64,000 nt of DNA from Erythroxylum novogranatense (lineage: Eukaryota; Streptophyta; Magnoliopsida; Malpighiales; Erythroxylaceae), in contig CM057235.1 in NCBI GenBank assembly GCA_029891385.1, positions 11,855,501 through 11,919,500 on the forward strand, read 5' to 3'. The translations under genes and the position numbers were made by a program. How positions within the stretch are numbered: position 1 is the stretch's first letter; the number at the start of each line of letters is the position of its first letter. A model generated the notes under the pieces. It was not told the DNA's origin. It did no database searches and saw only the letters and a list, made by a program, of their open reading frames with translations. Below, one piece after another: positions 11,104 through 22,789 of the stretch.

Positions 11104-11350
11104 ATCTCTCCCTTTTTTATGATAACAAATTATATACAAAAGAAAACAAAATACAATTGTTTTGAAAAGAACAACAAAAAAACTTATCTGCAGAACTTCT
11201 TCTTTGATTTCTTCCTTTCTTCATCTGCTTCAGTCACACCTTCTTCTTTGAACATTCTGAACATCCTCTTCTCTTCTGCTCATTATTTTCTCCCCTTGTT
11301 CATTTTCTTCTTTTCTGCTCTTCTCCCCTATTTGTTATAATAAAAAATGA

Positions 11351-13662
11351 TTAACGATGATGGCTCTTCAGCAGTTCTGTCATCATCTTCTTCAGGTCAT
11401 TCATCGTCTCCTTGATCTCGTTGACTTCACCACATAATTTGTTGATTTCAACTTGTGAGTCCAACGGTGAGGAGGATTGATCAACATCTACTGAGGGAGC
11501 AGTGAACGAAATTGTAGTAGTATAAGCATCAGAGGTAGGAATGTATTCATCATTGATCTCAATAGTTGGTGGACGAATAAATGTATCAGCTTCAGGAAGA
11601 TCTAAGTCAAACGGAGCAGGCAGCATCAACAACTGTCTTCCTTGCAGGGGTACACCTTCATCTTCAATAGATAGTGTATCAGATAAAGGCCTGATACGCA
11701 AAACTGTCTGAACAAGGAATTCTATAAACATCCATGTTATTATTCTTCCCCCTACTGGACAGTCTTCTTGCTTGTCAGTATGGCTGCAACTAGCTCCATC
11801 TTCATTCTCATTCGAAGCGCATGCATCATCAATTCTACGCACTTCTTCTTCAATTTGATCTGCGGACAGATCATCACGAACTTCTTCAGGGAATAGCTTT
11901 GACTTCTCCTTAGTCAAATCCAAAGGATATCTTGGCTGGATATCTGGTACAATCTTTATTTCCGTCTTTTCTGATATCGAAAAAATAGTACACGACTTAC
12001 AGGGAATTTTTGTATGGTATGGCTTCGTAGCAGCATCCCTCATAGCATAGTAGAACATCTTTTCATCTTCTTTTAGTAATTCCCATGTGTCACTATTTAT
12101 TGACATAGGTCGTACGACAGCCATCGTCTTCTTCATTGGTTAACTACAGATTGCAATAGCAGTTCTTCTTCTGGTAACAACTTCAATCATTCTGATCTTC
12201 AGCTAATGTTTTCTCAAAAACTTATGATAGTTGTATACCATCAGACAAGGTTTATCATTATCCGAGTCTGATTCTGCTGTGGCCTCTGGTTGTGCTTCAA
12301 TAGGATTATCCTAAACCAGGCTTTCCTCCACTGGTTCCTCCTGTTGAGCAATGGGGATCTCCTGAACTGTGCTATGCTTAGTTTCTTTTTCTTTTTCTTT
12401 TTGAGTAGCATCATAGGTTTCTTTCTTTCGACTAACCTCCTCAGCAGTTGAGACGGTCTTCTTCTGACTAATCTTCTTAGTCTTATCTTCTACTTCAGTC
12501 AGTCTTGAAGATTTCTGAACTTGAGATTTTTCTTTTTCAGATTCTGATTTTCTCTTCTTGTTAGTCTCTTTGGCTTTTCTGGATGTATCCTCTTCCATAA
12601 TAGAAACTAACGACCTTGTCGCTTTAAGTGCACAAGATTGAGAGGATTGTTCCTGACTCTGTTCTCTGGCATTCTTTTCTTCTTGTTGCCTTAGAGTCCG
12701 AATCCTCGGTGATCTCTTCGCCTTCCTCGTAACTTCACTTAAAAGACTTTCTCCTTATCTTTTTGGCGCACCTTCTTCTGTCCTTCGAGGTAGACTTACT
12801 TCAATTTGAGGACTCGTCCGTTTCATCAGCGGTCTTCCTGTCAGTCTTCTTATTTCTTCTGTAGGCGATTTTATTCTCACTTGAGTTGCAGAACTTAAAG
12901 CGGGAGTCTTCTTCGAGACACGCTCCCCCTCAATTCTTGTTCTCCTTGAAGAGTCAGCTTCTTGTTTAACTACGTTCCTCAGACCCATTCGTCGTATTGT
13001 GATTGAATCAATCTTACTCTTCACTGGTACAATCCTTCTATTTCCTCTGTGGAGAGGGATTTTGGATTCCTTAAAAATCCTTGTAAGAAGCATACCGTAA
13101 GGATAGCTAGTTGTATCCTTCATCCCCTTAATCATGTAGTGAAAGATTAAGAAGGGTAAGTCGATGGATTGCAATTCAGCGAGTAAAAGCAGCAATCGCT
13201 CATCCAGGTAGTCACCAAGTGCCTTGAACCTGCTCTGGGTAGAATGCAATTAAACAGAATCGCATGGAGAATCCTAGCTTTTGGGACCAGATTCGACGTC
13301 TTCCTCTCCGAAGGGTCGTTCACTCCATATAACTGTTTGCTAACATCATCTTCCCTCATATTGACTGTTGTCATCCACTTAGCCTTGGTTGACAAGGTCT
13401 CACCAACCGATGGACAATCAGTCACCTTCTTAATCAGCTCCTTAGTCACAACAAAAGATATGCCATCTACTGAAGATACCACAGTGTTGTCTACAAGTTG
13501 AGCATTCTTCCAAAACTCATACACTTCGTCAGTATAGACCGGTTCTCGTACCTGGAAGAAATTCCTCCAACCAGCTCTTACAATCTTTGGTTCTATGTCC
13601 ATACCATCATTTCTCAATGACTTGAAATCCACATGTCTTCCGAATATCATAGCTGCTTCCAT
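11351..13662 (-). pseudogene. envelope-like ORF of element E (broken)
   Basis: This ORF lies downstream of pol, as in Sireviruses. The first part (13662 to about 13240) reads MEAAMIFGRHVDFKSL and contains WRNFFQVREPVYTDEVYEFW and DGISFVVTKELI. These resemble the envelope-like or plant transposon protein domain found after pol in such elements. A frameshift near 13240 moves to a second frame (to 12755) with IFHYMIKGMKDTTSYPYGMLLTRIF. A Lys/Glu-rich linker (12598-12311) and a C-terminal part (12136-11351) homologous to D's ORF follow, with several stops between. The C-terminus ends in a coiled-coil-like KETMNDLKKMMTELL. Its function in plants is unproven. Confidence 0.75.
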
Positions 13663-13924
13663 TGTTTCAGAACGAAAACTGTCTCTGGTTAGCTTTTCGT
13701 CTAGGGTAGGATGATTGAGAGAATTTTAAAAGCAAGATGAACTGTCTGGAGATGAGAGTAACCGCAATGATATCAACTTCAGGCAACTTGAAGGGTCTTA
13801 TCACGCGTATTCTAGAATCATAGGGATTCTGAAGATCGTGAGGCGTTTCCCTCCAAAACTTCCTTGTCAGAGAAGTTACCAGCTATAATTCATTGTACCT
13901 GACGCCATTAGTTTTGACGTCCCT

Positions 13925-15362
13925 TTAGCCTAACTGTTCACTTAACATGACCATGTTAAGATTGCGTCTGATCTTCTGGAACAGTTCTTCACTCAATGGT
14001 TTAGTGAAGATGTCTTCCCACTGAGACTTTGTTTCGATGAACTATAGACGCACCACCTTCCTCCGAACATAGTCTCTCAGGAAGTGATGTCTAACTTCGA
14101 TGTGCTTCACTCTAGAATGTTCTTTGACAGGTTGATTGCACTGGTGTTGTCGCAGTAGATTGGAATCTCTTCTTCTCGAACTGAATGTTCTTCAAGTTGA
14201 TATTTGATCCACAACGCTCATGAACAACGACTTGCGGCGGATATATATTACCTTGGCGAGCTGATAGAGCTATCGAGCTTTGTCTCTTGCTTGACCAGGA
14301 AACTAGGTTTGTGCTAAGAAAGTGACATCCTCCACTTATGCTCTTCCTTTCAATTCTATCTCTGGCATAGTCCACATCGCAATATCCAATTAACCTGAAA
14401 TCTCTACCTTTCTCAAACATTAAGCAAAGATCAGTAGTACCTGCAAGATATCTCATAATTCTTTTAACAACAATAAAATGAGACTCTTTAGGATCGGCTC
14501 GAAACCTTGCACACAAGCAAACACCGAATAAAATATCAGTCTACTTGTCATGAAGATACAAGAAAGAACCGATCATCCTTTATATGGGTTTGATCCACCT
14601 TCTTACCAATTTCATCTTTCGACAAAAGGTTTGAAGGATGCATCGGAGTAGTCATTGGCTTCACATTCTGCATATAAAATTTAAGCAACAATTCTTTCAA
14701 GTACTTTTGTTGATGAATAAAGATCTTCTCTTCGGTCTGCTTAACTTGCAACCCAAGAAAGAACTTTAATTCACCCATCATGCTCATTTCAAACTCTTTC
14801 TTCATTAGACTCTCAAACTTCATGCATAACCTTTTTGAGGTAGCTCCAAAAATAATATCATCAACGTATATCTGAACTAAAATAAAATCATTCTGAAAAA
14901 TCTTCCTAAAGAGCGTCTTATCAACTTGACCTCTACTAAAACCATTCTCTAAGAGAAAAGTACTCAGACAATCATACCAAGCTCTAGGAGCTTGCTTCAG
15001 TCCGTATAAGGCTTTATGAAGTCTATAGACATGGTCTGGATTCTTAACATCCTCGAAGCCAGGTGGTTGCTTAACATACACCTCTTCGTCTATAAAACCA
15101 TTCAGAAAGGCACTCTTCACATCCATCTGAAAAAGCTTTATATCATGACACACAACATATGCCAGCAGAATCCTAATGGCTTCAAGTCTTGCTACTAGAG
15201 CATACGTCTCATTGTAGTCTATTCCTTCTTGCTGATTATAGCCTTGTGCTACTAATCTAGCCTTATTTCGACTCACTCTTCCTGATTTGTCTAACTTGTT
15301 CTTAAAGACCCATCTGGTTCCTATGATGGATTTCTTAGAGGGTTTCGGAACTAAGGACCACA
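13925..15362 (-). pseudogene. copia pol fragment: reverse transcriptase and RNase H (element E)
   Basis: RT begins at the F border (15362) with WSLVPKPS and continues [41 protein letters not shown] and an intact YVDD box (about 14870), uninterrupted down to about 14600. A frameshift lies between there and the RNase H part (14516-14112: HFIVVKRIMRYLAGT, SWSSKRQSSIALS). The remnant then decays to the C-terminal MVMLSEQLG and a stop at 13927-13925. The integrase that should precede RT is absent. The RT fold itself looks conserved, so decay is fairly recent. Confidence 0.9.
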
Positions 15363-15938
15363 TGTTAGAGTAGTGCCCTAAAGGCAATCCCCTTTAGCGC
15401 ATTTTGTTCATAGTCATGTACAGACTTTATGAATAAATAAAGCAAGGTATATTTCATTTATTTGATGTTCATTTTATTATGAATTGACAAAGGATCTTTA
15501 ATCAAATTAATGAAGTCCCCGATACATGACATAGCATGAAGGAAATTATGATGCGATCATACTCCGAGATTCCTATCATGTGCAATTATGTTAGTATCTA
15601 AATTATCCTTAGTCATAGGATTAACGAGATCGACATCGTTAATCCAGATAGACTAAGATATGTCAAACTCCTCGATTGGATCAAGCGGTGGATCTCGTAA
15701 AACCGTAAATATTGAGATATTTAGATTTGACATGTGGATGCTTACTAGTGGTAGTAAGTACATTGATGACCTGCTATGAGATCATCACATGGATGTCCTA
15801 TAAAATGTCGTTGATAATCTCATCATAAAGAATGGTGTAAGTATCCTTAGACTTGAGGTACTCAAGGATATCTTGAATCTTGATTCTGTACTTTGACTCC
15901 ATTCTTTGTTGCCTTTCAGAGGTCGCTCATAGGGTGGG
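15363..15938 (+). repeat. 5' LTR of element F, first 576 bp only
   Basis: This stretch begins TGTTAGAGTAGTGCCC and follows the B LTR closely to GGTCGCTCATAGGGTGG. B then continues TGTTTGGGTACAG, but F switches to GAATTTCTTGTGTGCTG, a sequence found in the G leader near 28390. That marks an internal deletion. Confidence 0.88.
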
Positions 15939-16699
15939 AATTTCTTGTGTGCTGATGGGAATGTCTGTGTTGATGGGAATGTCTGTCTTCGATGGGAATG
16001 TCTCGTGTTGGAGAACACAGATTCTGTTCGCTAGATTCTTTGAGGTTCAATGAGTTTTGTAGGAAATAAATCCTGGAAAAATTCATGGAGCATGTTAGAA
16101 CATTTTTCACCTCTGTAATTTTCTCAGTATTTATTGAAATTGTTTCAATGATCATTTTGAGCAAAAGGCGAGCTTGGCGCTTTTGAGAAACATGTTTGAA
16201 ATTGTTTTGTTTGAAATGATTGCTTGTGTTATTTTCTGTTCCAATGCCATGAATCATTTTATAGTGATTAAAAATGTGTTATATTGATGTGGAATGCATC
16301 CCAAAATGAGATTCTTGAAATTGGGTTTCCAATAATTTTGGATGTCGAATAGGTCATTTGTGGCGTCTTATTAGCTTATTCCATTATCTTGCTTATTTTG
16401 GCCGTCGCAATTTTTGTGACAAGTGCCGAGTAATCTTGATAATGTGTAGACTATCTAGAGCTATTTAGTATGATTATTTGGTGTCCTTGAATTATGTGGA
16501 AATCTAGTGATTAATGGTGGATTAATTGGTTTCAAGTTTTTCCTATATAGTTTGACTATAAGGCATGCATGATTTGATGAAAATGTTTCATTAGCACATT
16601 AATATAAAGGTTTATATACTTGTTATATTGGTGTTGTGAATTGGGAATGCTTGGATTGAGAATTAGCCGATTAGATAGCAATTCCAATGCCTGATGAAC

Positions 16700-16875
16700 A
16701 AGTCGACTTATATGTTCATAACTCGACTTGTTTGGTAAATCAGATTTAATAAGTCGACTTGCACAATGATACAAGTCGACTTGTTCGTGCACAGATGCAC
16801 AAGTCGACTTACACATGCATAAGTCGACTTATACAGAGCTATAACTCGACTTATACATATACAAGTCAACTTATA
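16700..16875. repeat. GTCGAC palindrome array in leader of element F
   Basis: GTCGAC cores lie at 16702, 16753, 16775, 16803 and 16823, mostly within AAGTCGACTT. Decayed sites (CTCGAC, GTCAAC) lie near 16723, 16845 and 16866. The spacing is looser than in A, but the palindrome is the same. Confidence 0.85.
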
Positions 16876-17557
16876 ACATGCAAAGGCGGGATGATGGGTG
16901 ATTTTCGGTATAGATTCAATGTGATTGATGCAATGCCCTAAATCAGATCATATAGTCATGGTGACTATGATCCTTGGATGAGACTAAAAACATGAGACCT
17001 AAAAGCCCTCAATTTAAATATGAAAACTAACGCCTTCCATTAATATGGTAAGAACCAGAGTTCTTATAGGGTTGAGTTGTTGGGCAAACTCAAGCTCGCC
17101 CTATACGGATATGTTCGAACCATGAAAATGAGATTTTCGGATTAATGGGTCGGTTTTCCTAGAAGCGTTGATTTGTTGGGCAAACTCAAGGTCAACGTGG
17201 ACAGAGGCGAAATTGGGTAGTGTACATCAGATGTACACGCATCAAGTGTTGATAACCCAATGTATGTGCATACATCAACTGTTGATAGCACTGGGCGATA
17301 GTTGCATTTGAGATGCAATTGGTATGTCCGATACCTACCGATTGACCTAAGGTGACTTGTTGGGCAAACCCAAGGTCATTCTTAGTAACGTCGGATATCG
17401 ACCCACTAGGTCAATGTGCCATTTTGTTTCTTGGATTCATGATGAGGGTTATGGATTCTGTTGAAACTAGTGGGAGCCATATGTATGTCATTTAAGTCCT
17501 TATGGTCATACATTTAATTCTATTCTAACTTTCTTTCTCTCTCTACGTTTAGGTTGG

Positions 17558-18289
17558 TTGAAGATGTCGACTAGTGTGAATCTTCGCGCTCTAATGGACT
17601 CAAACAAATTAACTGGACCAAATTTTCTTGATTGGCTGCGTAATCTGAGAATTGTTCTCAGATCTGAGGATCTAGGATATATCCTTGATTTTCCGCTTCC
17701 GGATCCACTTCCTGAAGGAGCTTCTGATGATGATCAGAAGGCATATCGTAAGCATCTAAAAGACAGTGACATAGCCACCTGCATTATGCTTACATCGATG
17801 TCACCGAGCTGCGAAGCGACGAGTCTATGGATGCTCACACGATAGTGTTTCATCTTAGAGAGTTGTTTGATGAGCAAGCACGGTCCGAACGGTTCGAGAC
17901 CTCAAGGTTGCTCTTTACAACGAAGATGACTCTGGTTCATCTGCGCAGTGCAATATGCATTGAAGATGAATGGCTATATTGAGAGGTTGGCCGTCTTAGG
18001 TTTTGTGATGGATTACGAGTTAAGTATAGACTTAATTCTTGTTGGTTTGTCGATAGTTACTCACGGTTTGGTTGAACTATCGAATGAACCAAATATCCAC
18101 CACAATTCCCGAGTGATCAATCTACTCAAGACAATGAGAACAATTTGTCGAGCAAGATAGCAAGGCGTTGCTATTGGTGGATTCTTCTTCCTCTGGTTCC
18201 AAGAAAAGGAAACAGAAGAAGAAAAAGGCTCAGAAGCCGAAAGGAAGTGCAGCGAAAGGCAAGAAGAAGACCAAAGAGACTGCAGATGA
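17558..18289 (+). pseudogene. copia gag fragment (element F)
   Basis: The frame opens MKMSTSVNLRALMDSNKL. The second Met (17564) is the one conserved in A. It continues LTGPNFLDWLRNLRIVL and LKDSDIATCIML. A one-base loss near 17808 breaks the frame before DAHTIV-type sequence. YALKMNGYIERLAVLGFVMDYELSIDLIL follows, then further breaks. The last recognisable part is the basic Lys-rich linker (about 18180-18285) that precedes the CCHC zinc knuckle in G. The knuckle itself is gone because the E border follows. Confidence 0.87.
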
Positions 18290-19205
18290 CAGATGACTTC
18301 TCTAGCTTAGCTTCATCTTTGACATTCTTCTTGAAAGTCTGGTTTGCTTTGGACTTCTTTTTCCACATGCGTCTTATCTTTCTAGAGATGAAAGACAACT
18401 CGTCGTCTTCATCACTTGACTCTAGTTCTGATTGGCTGGAGTCGTCATCCTTTGATTCTTCAATCTTTAACGCTTTTGATGACATCCTCCTTCTTTGAGT
18501 CTTGTGATTCTTATTTCCGGCCTTCAGTGCTATCGACTTATCCCTTTTGGGTTTGTCTTCAGCATCGAGTTCAACTTCATGAATCTTCAAGGATCCAAGC
18601 AACTCATCAAGCTTTAACACGCTCAAGTTTTTGGCTTCTTGCACCACAGTAACTTTAGGCCTCCATCTCTTCAGAAGACTTCTTAGGATCTTTCCAACAT
18701 GGTCTTGATTGTTGTACGTCCTTCTAAGAGCTTTTAATCCATTGACAATTGTTTGAAATCTTCCAAACATTTGATCAATAGATTCTTCATCTTTCATCCT
18801 AAAAAGTACATACTGGTGCACAAGAATACTTATCTTGGATTCTTTAACTTAGCTTGTGCCTTTGTGAGCAATGGACAATGTGTCCCACATCTCCTTTGCA
18901 GTATCGCATCCGTGGACTTTATCATACTCACTTCTGCTTAGGGCACACATCAAGAAGAACTTCGCCTTTGAGTTCAGTTGTATTCTCGCCTTCTGGTCAG
19001 CCGTCCATCTGACTCGTGGAATGAAATTGCCATCTTCGTCTACTGGTGTATAAGGTTCATTATCTATTACATCCCAAAGGTCAACATGAGTAGATTCTAT
19101 GAATAGTCGCATCCTATCTTTCCAGTAATGATAATCTTCTCCGTTGAATGCTAGAGGTCTAGTGACTGAGGCTTCTTCTGTGATGTATACATGTGATTCC
19201 GCCAT
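18290..19205 (-). pseudogene. copia gag of element E (Sirevirus type)
   Basis: The ATG is at 19205-19203, about 35 bp inside the primer site. The protein reads LAFNGEDYHYWKDRMRLFIES, then VIDNEPYTPVDEDG and AKEMWDTLSIAHKGTS, typical of the gag of Sirevirus and related copia elements. A single in-frame TAA interrupts at 18851-18849. The same frame then continues with DEESIDQMFGRFQTIVNGLKAL, VLKLDELLGSLKIHE and an acidic plus basic tail until the F border near 18290. The zinc knuckle is not present. One nonsense codon in about 300 suggests modest age. Confidence 0.9.
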
Positions 19206-19239
19206 TATCTTTAATCCACACTTTGTTAAAGTGATCCTT

Positions 19240-19260
19240 GGATACCAGGCTCTGATACCA
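19240..19260 (-). other. primer binding site of element E
   Basis: The minus strand reads TGGTATCAGAGCCTGG, complementary to initiator Met-tRNA, two bases from the LTR end. The length of the match is unusually good. Confidence 0.9.
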
Positions 19261-19262
19261 AT

Positions 19263-20212
19263 TGAAGTGAATCACACGTTAATACAATATTTATAAACGA
19301 TATAGAATGCACGAGAAGGGGGGTTGAATTGTGTATTCCCCTTTTTGTAAAATCTTTCAAAACTGTTTGTTAAAAATAAAATTATTTACAGAACTTCTGA
19401 TAGATTCTAATTAATCAAAACTTTAAAAACTTTGTTTACTGATTAAGTACTGATAAAACTTGAATCTAAACTAGAGATAGAGTCAGAGTGGTCGACACAG
19501 CAATTTATCCTGGTTCACCCCAAACCGTAGGCTACGTTCAGTCCTCAGAGTTCTTTCTGAGATTTCCACTATCTCTTTCAACGTTACAAGTATTCTTTTC
19601 GAGCCTCTTCAGGTCTCTACAATTAGTATTCTTTCACACTTAGCCTCTGCAGCCTATCTGCACTGCTTTTTCTTAGAAAAGTGTTTGCACACTTGTTACA
19701 GTAAAATAGCTCTCAGTTAATTTGAACAGAATGCTTTTTTTGCTAACTTTCGATCACTTTTTCTAACTTTGGCTAACTTTGCAATCTTCGACTTCGACTT
19801 GTATTTATAGCCTTCATCTCCAACTGCTTCTTGATTCTTGTTTCTTGAATTTTTAAAGAAACGGTTATTCATTGAGTTCTGTAACTAACTCGAAATGACT
19901 CCTTCGTCTTCTTTTCGAATTTCGCATCTGTTTTTCTTCGTCTGTATTTTACCGTCTGTGCTTCTGCGTCTGCGTTTGTTTTTACTTCGTTTGTGTCTGC
20001 TTTACTTTGTCTGTGTCTGCTTTACTTAGCATCTGCGTCTACTTTTCATTTTAAATCATTTCATTTGGCGCCCGTGACATGTTCCTTTATGCATATGACT
20101 TGATCAGTATGTCGACTTCGTCTTTCGACTTAAATGCCTTTTGTTTTACTTTTATTTTGCTCTTTTGTTATACATCAAAATTATATCTAAATAAAGTCAT
20201 TTGGACTTAACA
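19263..20212 (-). repeat. 5' LTR of element E
   Basis: The LTR is 950 bp with ends TGTTAAGTCC and GTGTGATTCACTTCA on the minus strand. A predicted TATA box (CTATAAATAC) lies at 19810-19801. Its right flank, ATGAT (20213-20217), should be the target duplication. The partner lies left of the window. Confidence 0.9.
19801..19810 (-). promoter_or_regulatory. predicted TATA box in LTR of element E
   Basis: The minus strand reads CTATAAATAC, the same word in the same LTR context as 9872-9881 in D. Conservation between the two diverged LTRs supports a promoter role. Confidence 0.45.
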
Positions 20213-20955
20213 ATGATATTCCAAAAATTCCATGAAAATAAAATAACACATTTCACATTCATAATTGTTGAGTTATATACAGAACATATCATACATATTA
20301 CACTTATCAAAATATATGCCTTAAATATAATCCATCCTATAGTAAGGTTATTACCAACCATTAAAGAAAATACAAACTATCTCATATTATCATATACAAT
20401 TAAAAAACAAACACAATTATACATCTTTTAAAACAAAAGACATTCTTTTTGGCCACTGTGGTTGTCTTTGTCCTAGTTTTTAAATCTTCTTATCAGAACC
20501 TACAAGAATAAAGCTAAGTGGGGAATAACTAAACATAATAGTCGTCTAACATTCATATATATAGATTCAAATCATATCATAACAATTTTTAGTTGTCCAT
20601 ATTAAAGAGTAAACCAAACATTATATCTCAGAACAAAATGTGATTCATTAACACAAAACAATCTTGCATCAGAACAAAACTCATAAATATCAAAATAGAA
20701 TGTATAAGTATTAAAATTGAATATCAGAATAGGATACAATGCTCTTAGATCAAAAATATGACTTCTATCATATCGGAATATGTTTTGTGTCAAATCAAAG
20801 CTTATCTTGTATCAAATCAGAACTTGTTTATATTAAAAATGAACATATATCATAATACAAAACAAGCTAGCCTGCTAATCCTTTTTACAGAAATAGGCAA
20901 CGGGACTAGAACAGGAGATATCTATGATTGGTATCACACAATAAGAGAGACTTAT
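20213..20955 (-). repeat. old repeat J, segment 1 (between E and G)
   Basis: This is AT-rich non-coding DNA with no ORF I can support. It ends in CTTAT, the duplication made by G, so it was contiguous with 30656-31647 before G inserted. That stretch was contiguous with 39874-40823 before H inserted. The joined block is at least 2.6 kb without genes. It ends on the right in GGGGCCTTACA, the inverse of a TGTAAGGCCCC LTR start, so J is probably an old Ty3/gypsy LTR in minus orientation. Confidence 0.4.
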
Positions 20956-22779
20956 TGTAGGAAAATCCCGGTGTGAGCATCACATGCCCATGGTGCGGAA
21001 AACAAAAATTTTTGTTCCGGGACCTTCCCGAAAGCCAGGATCCATGTGACTATATAACAAAGTCAAACCAAAACGACCAAAGGAGACCGTCTCTAACGGT
21101 ATCCACACAGAGATCGGAGAACCTAACCGGGACAAACCCTTTGACCCGGGAATAGCTAGAACAAATTAAAGAGTGCTAGCTCTTACCTTTGTCCTTGGAG
21201 AGCTTGAGAAAACGATGGAGAATGCTTAGAGAGAAGCTTGAAGCTTGAAAGATGATGAAAATGATGCTCGTATGCTTTTAGAAGGAAACTCTTTCTTCTT
21301 CTTTCAAAAGCCAACGAACCTACTCATTTTTTTCACCCTTTTTTATATGTCTTTAACATCATTAAAGACATTTAATGCAACATGTTGAAGTGTGTTCCAC
21401 GTTAGCCACTTTATATATATATATATATATAAAGTTAAAAAGATAGGCATCTTCTCCATCTTCCACGTTAACATATATATATATATATATATATTAATTA
21501 ATTAATTAGATATATATATATAAACGCTGAAGTGGTCCAGTCACACTGGGGTCGGTCCTACCGGCCTACCGGGTCCCGATATGGAAAAACCACCGAAAAT
21601 CTTTTTCAGCAATATCGATGTCGCGATCTCATCGGGACAAGTCTCGATCTCATCGGGATCCATTTAATCCGATTGCTCTCCATATATTGGATCTCTATCC
21701 AAAACTATTTTACAAATTCTCTGAGTCACTCTTATGCGTGTGACCCATTAGGTTCCCGGTTATGTTGGCCACTTAGATCAACACTTAATCCAAGCAAGTC
21801 ATGAGTGGTATCTAGCAACACATCATGACCCCCAATTGACCAGAAAGTAATTGGTTTGACGAATGAATCTATATTCATCATGAACCATATCACGAACCTT
21901 TTCATAGACAATTACCGTGCAATTCGTCCTTTCACCATGCTATACCCCGCTTGGTTATGAGTATGGACAAAGTGTCAACTCTTACTAGACTGACTACGTC
22001 AAATCTATTCCAAGTGATTTCAGTTCTTGTCCTGGGACTCATTACTTAATATGTCAATGAAGACACTCTTCATGACATATGTACTCTGATCAGAGATTTT
22101 CAAGTAATGACCCTGACAAGAGGCCATGGGTATCATCTTCTGCTATCACAGAAGTGGTGAATCCTTTATTGGCTACTCAATTACCTTCGAATACCTCAAA
22201 CTGTACCCAAGCACCACCCTACGAGCGACCTCTATAAGGCAACAAGGAATGGAGTCAAAGCACGTAATCAAGATTCAAGATATCCTCGAGTACCTCAAGT
22301 CTAAGGATACTTGCACCATTGCTATGATGAGATTATCACCGACATTAGAATAGGACATCCATGTGATGATCTCATAGCAGTCATCCAATGTACTTACTAC
22401 CTCTAGTAAGCATCCACATCTCAACCCTAAATATCTCATATTTACGCTTCGAGATCCACCGCTGGTCAAATCAAGGAGCTTGAGATGTGTTAGTCTCTCC
22501 GGATTACCAACGTCCCAGCCAAGAATCCTATGACTAGGATAATTTAGATATCTTGACATAATTGCACATGATAGGAATCTCAGTAGTATGATCACATCAC
22601 AATTTCCTTCATGCTATGTCATGTACCATGGACTTCATTAATTGGCTTATTGAACAATATCAGTTCATAAATAATGAACAGCAAAGTAATGAAATATGCC
22701 TTTATTTATTCATAAAGTATGTACACAACTTTGTACAAAATGTGCTAAAGGCGATTGCCTTTAGGGCACTACTCTAACA
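20956..22779 (-). repeat. 3' LTR of element G
   Basis: The LTR is 1824 bp, TGTTAGAGTAGTGCC to GATTTTCCTACA on the minus strand. It is bounded by the purine tract (AAGTGGGAGATTT, 22780-22792) and by CTTAT. TA microsatellites lie near 21411-21432 and 21471-21515. It is very similar to the 5' LTR, with scattered substitutions. Confidence 0.95.
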
Positions 22780-22789
22780 AAATCTCCCA

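Larger units (their letters stand above)
15363..18289 (+). mobile_element. Ty1/copia element F, deleted copy inside E
   Basis: F has the start of a 5' LTR (15363-15938), the leader (15939-17557) and gag to the zinc-knuckle linker (17558 to about 18285). The left border is TGTTAGAG with flanking CCACA. The LTR jumps at about 15938 from a mid-LTR sequence straight into leader sequence, losing the LTR 3' end and primer site. The right border near 18285-18297 runs directly into E gag. No protease, pol or 3' LTR remains, and no right-hand duplication exists. One deletion probably removed the F body plus the flanking E protease and integrase. Confidence 0.85.
10472..20212 (-). mobile_element. Sirevirus-type copia element E (interrupted by F)
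   Basis: On the minus strand, from right to left: 5' LTR (20212-19263), initiator-Met primer site, gag (19205 to about 18290), then a gap filled by element F, then reverse transcriptase and RNase H (15362-13925), envelope-like ORF (13662-11351), and a partial 3' LTR (11103-10472) cut by D. Protease and integrase are missing, apparently lost in the deletion that also removed the 3' half of F. The gag type, the extra ORF after pol and the LTR sequence place E with D in one Sirevirus-like family. Confidence 0.87.

Noticed and set aside
11092..11340. Plus-strand ORF rich in Phe/Ser
   Set aside because: It is antisense to the purine tract and the spacer before the 3' LTR of E.
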